Shown: piece by piece, positions 60,404-64,000 of the stretch | How positions within the stretch are numbered: position 1 is the stretch's first letter | How the letters are laid out: each line of letters opens with the position of its first letter | Assembly: GCF_001509405.1 (NCBI RefSeq) | Contig: NZ_CP011502.1 | Location: 2,046,001 to 2,110,000, forward strand | Length of the DNA: 64,000 nt | Reading direction: 5' to 3' | Source: Aeromicrobium erythreum | GTDB taxonomy: Bacteria; Actinomycetota; Actinomycetes; Propionibacteriales; Nocardioidaceae | The notes under the pieces: generated by a model | Database searches by the model: none | Seen by the model: only the letters and a program-made list of their open reading frames with translations | Told to the model about the DNA's origin: nothing | Position numbers and translations under genes: made by a program

Positions 60404-61190
60404 GGGGCTTGGTGGTGCGCTGCCGCAGGGGGTCTCGTCTTGCTGGTGCGCCGCCTGCGGGGGGTCTGGGCTTGCTGGTGCGCTGCCTGCGGGGGGTCTC
60501 GTCGTGCTGGTGCGCTGCCGCGGGGGGTCTCGTCGTGCTGGTGCGCTGCCGCGGGGGGTCTCGTCGTGCTGGTGCGCTGCCCCGGGGGGTCTGGGCTTGC
60601 TGGTGCGCTTCCTCGGCTCGTGCTGGGTGTGGTCTCCGAAAGCGCCTCGACCGGGCGGCTGGGTGGCGCGGCGGCTCTGGTTCTCGGGCTGTGGCCTTCG
60701 TTGGACGCAAGATTCTGCGTTCGTGCGTGGGGGGCCAAGGCTTCTGCGTCTACTACGGGATCCCGTCACCGACGCAGAAGCGTTCGACCTTCAGCGCACG
60801 AAGGAAGAATCGTGGGTGCCCTTGGGGGTGGGGTGGGCAGCGCTTCCCCCTTCCCGTGGCACGGTCCACGAGAAGGGGGAACCTCTGCCACGTCTGGCCC
60901 CGTCGGCGGTGGATCCTCCACCTGTACAGCGCTGAGAAGGTGGCAGATCCACCGCCGACGACGATTCGGTGGCAAACCCACCGCTCGACCCTCAACACCG
61001 ACCCGCAGCCCGAGACCCCGGACCAGCGCCGCTCCCAGCCGCCCGGTCGAGGCCCTTGCGGAGCGCAGGACGAGTCGAAGCCGCGGCAGCGCAGCCCCAC
61101 CCCAGCAGAGAGCCGCGCCGACGCAGCCCCACCCCGAGTCGAAGCCGCATCAGCGCAGCCCCTCCCGAGAGAGAAGCCGCGCCGACGACG
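60404..61190. repeat. intergenic inverted-repeat element, copy D
   Basis: An 887-base gap without a gene. Left arm near 60636-60663 and right arm 61034-61061 are inverted copies (CTCGACCGGGCGGCTGGG and complement). Inside are ACGGGATCCCGT (60755-60766), the CGTGG-CACGGT-CCACG hairpin (60844-60881, one C-A mismatch where copy B is perfect), and a GGTGGATC/GATCCACC hairpin (60908-60957). Outside the left arm is a seven-unit tandem array. Bases 61080-61190 show GCAGCGCAGCCCC-like units pointing the other way. Confidence 0.85.
60414..60640 (+). repeat. 31-32-base tandem array within element D
   Basis: Seven degenerate units start at 60414, 60445, 60477, 60509, 60540, 60571 and 60602. Each opens GGTGCGCTGCC and ends TCTCGTCGTGCT or TCTGGGCTTGCT. 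There are no unique spacers between units. Confidence 0.85.
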
Positions 61191-61829
61191 TCAGACGTCC
61201 AGGCCCGGCTGTTGCACGGCCTGGCGGTGGACGATCGCCATGCGCTGGAAGACGGTGACGAGGCTGGCGAGGGCGAGGGCCCACAGGGTCACCTCGCGCA
61301 GCACCGGGAGGTCGAGCAGGCCGGAGAAGCCGGTCATGACGAGGATGGCGACGAGCCGGTCGGCGCGCTCGGCGATGCCGCCCTTGGCCTGCATGCCGAG
61401 GCTCTCGGCGCGGGCGCGGGCGTACGACGTGAGGCTGCCGAGCACGAGGCAGGCGAGGCTGAGGCCGAGGTACAGGTCGGCCGGGCCGAGCGTCGACTCC
61501 GCGTCGGGGCGCGTGTAGTAGAGCAGCAGACCGCCGAAGACGGCCGCGTCGCCGACCCGGTCCAGCGTGGAGTCCAGGAACGCCCCCCACTTCGACGACT
61601 GCCCGGACTTGCGGGCCATGTAGCCGTCCATGAGGTCGCTGAACACGAACGCCGTGACCACCATGACGCCGATGAAGAACTGCCCGCGCGGGAAGAACCA
61701 CAGGGCGCCGGCGCTGACGCCGAGCGTGCCGACGATGGTCACGTGGTCGGGCTTCACGCCGAGGCGCAGCAGGAGGTCGGCCAGCGGGGACCACACGTTG
61801 GTCCAGAACTGGCGGAAGCGTTCGAGCAT
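61191..61829 (-). CDS. pgsA1: CDP-alcohol phosphatidyltransferase, probable phosphatidylinositol phosphate synthase
   Basis: A 212-residue membrane enzyme with about six helices. The family motif DGxxARx8GxxxDxxxD is read in DLMDGYMARKSGQSSKWGAF continuing LDSTLDRVGD. Position directly after a HIT gene matches mycobacterial PgsA1 (Rv2612c), which joins CDP-diacylglycerol and inositol 3-phosphate. ATG 61829 overlaps the HIT stop by one to four bases; the longer frame upstream lies in that gene. The pimA and acyltransferase genes that usually follow are absent here; element D follows instead. Confidence 0.88.
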   Translation of the reverse strand: MLERFRQFWTNVWSPLADLLLRLGVKPDHVTIVGTLGVSAGALWFFPRGQFFIGVMVVTAFVFSDLMDGYMARKSGQSSKWGAFLDSTLDRVGDAAVFGGLLLYYTRPDAESTLGPADLYLGLSLACLVLGSLTSYARARAESLGMQAKGGIAERADRLVAILVMTGFSGLLDLPVLREVTLWALALASLVTVFQRMAIVHRQAVQQPGLDV

Positions 61830-62368
61830 CAGAGGTCCCCAAGGGTGGTCGAAGTGGTGGTGGGGGCTGCGGGCCAGGCCTCGGCCAGCAGGTCGCGGGT
61901 GTCCTCGAGCAGCTGCGGCAGCGTCTTGGTGCGGCCGAGCACGGTCATGAAGTTGGCGTCGCCCGACCAGCGCGGGACGACGTGCTGGTGCAGGTGCTGC
62001 GACAGCGACCCGCCGGCCACGCCGCCCAGGTTGAGGCCGACGTTGAACCCCTGCGGCGCCGACACGGCGCGGATGGTGCGCAACGCCGTCTGCGTCAGGG
62101 CCGCGACCTCGGCGGTCTCGTCGGCCGTGAGCTCGGTGTAGTCGGCGACGTGCCGGTTCGGCACGACCATGAGGTGCCCGGGGTTGTACGGGTAGAGGTT
62201 GAGCACGACGAAGCAGGTGGCACCGCGGTGCACGACGAGCTCGGACTGCGCTCCCCCGGCCGCGATGCGGCAGAAGGGGCACGTGTCGTCGGGCTCGGGC
62301 TCCTCGCCGCGCACGTAGGACATGCGGTACGGCACCCAGAGACGCTCCAGGCGGTCGTCGAGGCTCAC
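61829..62368 (-). CDS. HIT domain protein (Ap4A phosphorylase/hydrolase-like)
   Basis: A 179-residue nucleotide hydrolase or transferase. The N-terminal Zn site begins with DTCPFCRIA, LNLYPYNPGHLMVVPNRHV follows, and the HIT triad is QHLHQHVVPRW. The mycobacterial counterpart (Rv2613c) is a diadenosine tetraphosphate phosphorylase. First gene of HIT-pgsA. GTG start. Confidence 0.9.
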   Translation of the reverse strand: MSLDDRLERLWVPYRMSYVRGEEPEPDDTCPFCRIAAGGAQSELVVHRGATCFVVLNLYPYNPGHLMVVPNRHVADYTELTADETAEVAALTQTALRTIRAVSAPQGFNVGLNLGGVAGGSLSQHLHQHVVPRWSGDANFMTVLGRTKTLPQLLEDTRDLLAEAWPAAPTTTSTTLGDL

Positions 62369-62427
62369 CCGACCACCCTAGACGAGGGGTTCACCGCGGC
62401 TGCCGGGACCGACGCGGTGGAGCGAGG

Positions 62428-63837
62428 TCAGCGGTTCCGGATGGTCCAACGACCGCGCGCCACCATGATCTGCTCCAGTCCGCCGCCATAGGACGGAGCC
62501 CAGATGGTGAGTCGGTACTGTCGCGTGCGTCGAGTGTCGTTGTCGAGGCGGAGGCGGACCCGACCGTCCTTGCCGATCGTGCGCTCCCGCCCGGCGGGCG
62601 ACCACCCGTCCCGGGTCCTCAGCTCGAGCCACGCCTTCAGTCCCGCTCCGTCCTTCACCGTCACGGTGCGGGTGACGGGATGGTAGGCCCGCGCTCGCGT
62701 GGTGCGTGAGGGAAACGACGGGCGGGGCAGCAGTCGGACGTCCGCACCGACCCGACCCGCCGACTCGGTCGCGGTAACGGCGGAGGCGAGCTCGACGTGG
62801 CCACCTCCGCGAATGACGTGATCCTGTCGCCCGATGCGGAAGTCGGTGCCACGAGTCAGCACGATGTCGGACAGGGTCGTGGCCGCCCGCGCACCCCACG
62901 CCCTGAAGCGCGCGGTGACGATCCTCGAGGCGCCGTCGAGCTCGACCGGACGCCAGTACTGCTGATGCTGCGTCACCACGAGCGTGAAGCGCGTCCCGCG
63001 GGGCATCCACCACACGTCCTGGCGGCGACGACCCAGCGAGTGGGCTCGTGCTTCCGGCACCGTGACGCCCAGTCGCGTGTCGTCGGGAACGAGGGTGACG
63101 TTCGCGGTGTCGGCGACCTGGCGCCGTTGCCCGGCTCGGACCTGCTCGACGGTGAGGGAGAAGGGGCCGGTGGTCGGCGGATAGGTCATGAGGCTCCAGA
63201 CGCGACGATTCACGTCGACCCGGCCGAGCAGCGTGCGCTGACCCGTGATCCCGTGAGTTGCCCAGACCTCCAGCTGCACGTCGCGCGCTGGCGCCTCGGC
63301 GCAGGCTCCGGACTCGTCGGCCACCTCGTAGAGCGGCGAGAGCCCCAGCACGTCGACGCCGTGAGACCACTTCTTGGTCGTTGGTTCGCTGATCTGTACC
63401 GAGGCCTCACGCAGCAGGGCGGCGCGGGAAGGGTGGTAGAAGACGGAGGCGTCGAGGTAGTGCCACGTGTCTTTGACCAGGACGAGGGACCGGACGTGGC
63501 CTCGCCCCGTCTCACCCAGCGAGGCCTCCACGGGCGGCGGGACCGCCAGGCCGTCCTCCCGCACGGCAACGGCGTCCGTGGAGACCCACGGACCGTTCGA
63601 GCTGGTGCGGTACTCCCACCGGATCAGCTGGCCGGTGCGAGGCCCGTCAGCCCCGACGGAGCGCACGACGGGAAGCTGCAACGGGTCGGTTCCCTCCACG
63701 CATCGGGTCCGCGGCCCGACCGGGCCGATGTAGGAATCCCCCGCGTCCGCGGGGGCAGCCGCTGACCCGAGAAGGCCGATGGTGAGCAGGAGGGCGACGC
63801 CAAGAACGATCGAGCGTGACCGCGCCGAGCCGATCAC
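62428..63837 (-). CDS. hypothetical secreted protein
   Basis: A 469-residue protein if started at GTG 63837. That start places a clean signal peptide at the N-terminus (basic SARSRS, h-region IVLGVALLLTIGLLGSAAA, cleavage near ADA-GD). ATG 63933 would add 32 Arg-rich residues in front. The mature part is beta-rich with Ig/fibronectin-like features (LIRWEYRTSSNGPWVSTDAV, RVWSLMTYPPTTGPFSLTV, TRTVTVKDGAGLKAWLELR) and a single visible Cys pair. No enzyme motif was found. It is probably extracellular; function unknown. Confidence 0.78.
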   Translation of the reverse strand: MIGSARSRSIVLGVALLLTIGLLGSAAAPADAGDSYIGPVGPRTRCVEGTDPLQLPVVRSVGADGPRTGQLIRWEYRTSSNGPWVSTDAVAVREDGLAVPPPVEASLGETGRGHVRSLVLVKDTWHYLDASVFYHPSRAALLREASVQISEPTTKKWSHGVDVLGLSPLYEVADESGACAEAPARDVQLEVWATHGITGQRTLLGRVDVNRRVWSLMTYPPTTGPFSLTVEQVRAGQRRQVADTANVTLVPDDTRLGVTVPEARAHSLGRRRQDVWWMPRGTRFTLVVTQHQQYWRPVELDGASRIVTARFRAWGARAATTLSDIVLTRGTDFRIGRQDHVIRGGGHVELASAVTATESAGRVGADVRLLPRPSFPSRTTRARAYHPVTRTVTVKDGAGLKAWLELRTRDGWSPAGRERTIGKDGRVRLRLDNDTRRTRQYRLTIWAPSYGGGLEQIMVARGRWTIRNR

Positions 63838-63941
63838 CGACGACGCACTTTCCGGGAGCCGGAGACGACGAGCGACCCTCGGACGGCCCTCGCTCGGACC
63901 AGCTCTCGTTCGACGACGGCGGCGAAGCTGCATCTGCTCAC
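63834..63941 (-). other. possible 35-residue leader ORF overlapping the secreted-protein start
   Basis: GTG 63941 lies exactly six bases after TAGGGT (63948-63953), the leaderless layout of this window. It opens a 35-codon frame ending in an Arg-rich tail (KVRRR) whose TGA overlaps GTG 63837 as GTGA. If translated, it would couple to the secreted-protein gene. Evidence is positional only. Bases 63954-64000 show nothing recognisable. Confidence 0.35.
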
Positions 63942-64000
63942 GGCGCGACCCTAGGGCAACGACGTCGCCCCCGTCCCCGGATCACGGGGAACGAGGGCGA

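Noticed and set aside
60414-60640. Possible CRISPR array (regular 31-32-base repeats)
   Set aside because: Units abut directly with no unique spacers, are degenerate, and no cas genes are present; it is a tandem repeat tied to the inverted-repeat family.
25764-61190. Insertion sequences or transposon ends at the four repeat gaps
   Set aside because: No transposase, no matched terminal repeats of IS type, and no target duplications could be recognised by eye.

Overview
The window is very GC-rich (about 70 percent by eye) and gene-dense, with many GTG starts and 1-8 base gene overlaps. Gene order and protein sequences point to a high-GC Gram-positive actinomycete, most like Nocardioidaceae (Nocardioides/Aeromicrobium type). 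That placement is inferred from gene content only. The backbone is the conserved actinobacterial run pyr/car, nusB-efp-pepP-aroBKC, aroE-mltG-ruvX-alaS, rarA, aspS-hisS, relA-apt, secFD-yajC-ruvBAC, yebC, pdxT/pdxS, HIT-pgsA. Most of it is on the minus strand. I saw no rRNA, tRNA, CRISPR array, insertion sequence or prophage.

Layout. 1-5422: pyrimidine operon pyrR-pyrB-pyrC-carA-carB (carB cut by the window edge), with a PyrR-binding RNA hairpin overlying the ribosome-binding region of pyrR. 5512-13445: accessory block with a hypothetical protein, a DUF222-HNH endonuclease, a membrane protein and a complete OpuC-type osmolyte ABC transporter. 13576-18547: aroC-aroK-aroB-pepP-efp-nusB operon. 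18661-19031: guanidine-III riboswitch and its guanidinium exporter. 19065-25753: prepilin peptidase, aroE, mltG, ruvX, alaS and two small envelope-associated genes. 26342-37836: rarA, two hypothetical genes, aspS, hisS, a metallo-beta-lactamase hydrolase, a DUF349 protein, a secreted Ig-repeat protein and a PhoD phosphatase. 38692-45080: five-gene plus-strand operon joining a GAF-SpoIIE phosphatase, a cellulose-synthase-like glycosyltransferase, a STAS protein, an RsbW-like kinase and a GH26/OpgC fusion. 45148-57593: stringent response, Sec, Ruv and PLP-synthase genes. 57603-60303: ferredoxin reductase plus AurF-like diiron oxygenase. 61191-63837: PgsA1-like synthase, HIT protein and a secreted protein.

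Two things stand out. (1) The 38692-45080 operon looks like an exopolysaccharide factory with its own partner-switching control: phosphatase, kinase and antagonist are translationally coupled to a synthase and a secreted hydrolase/acyltransferase. (2) Four intergenic gaps (25.8-26.3, 37.9-38.7, 54.1-54.9 and 60.4-61.2 kb) hold copies of one non-coding family of nested inverted repeats. Its internal hairpins differ in sequence between copies but keep their pairing.

At the regulatory level, eleven genes or candidate ORFs have a TANNNT-like -10 hexamer ending exactly six bases before the start codon, and one more has seven. This is the layout expected for leaderless mRNAs. All functional statements rest on reading motifs in the sequence; no database search was run.
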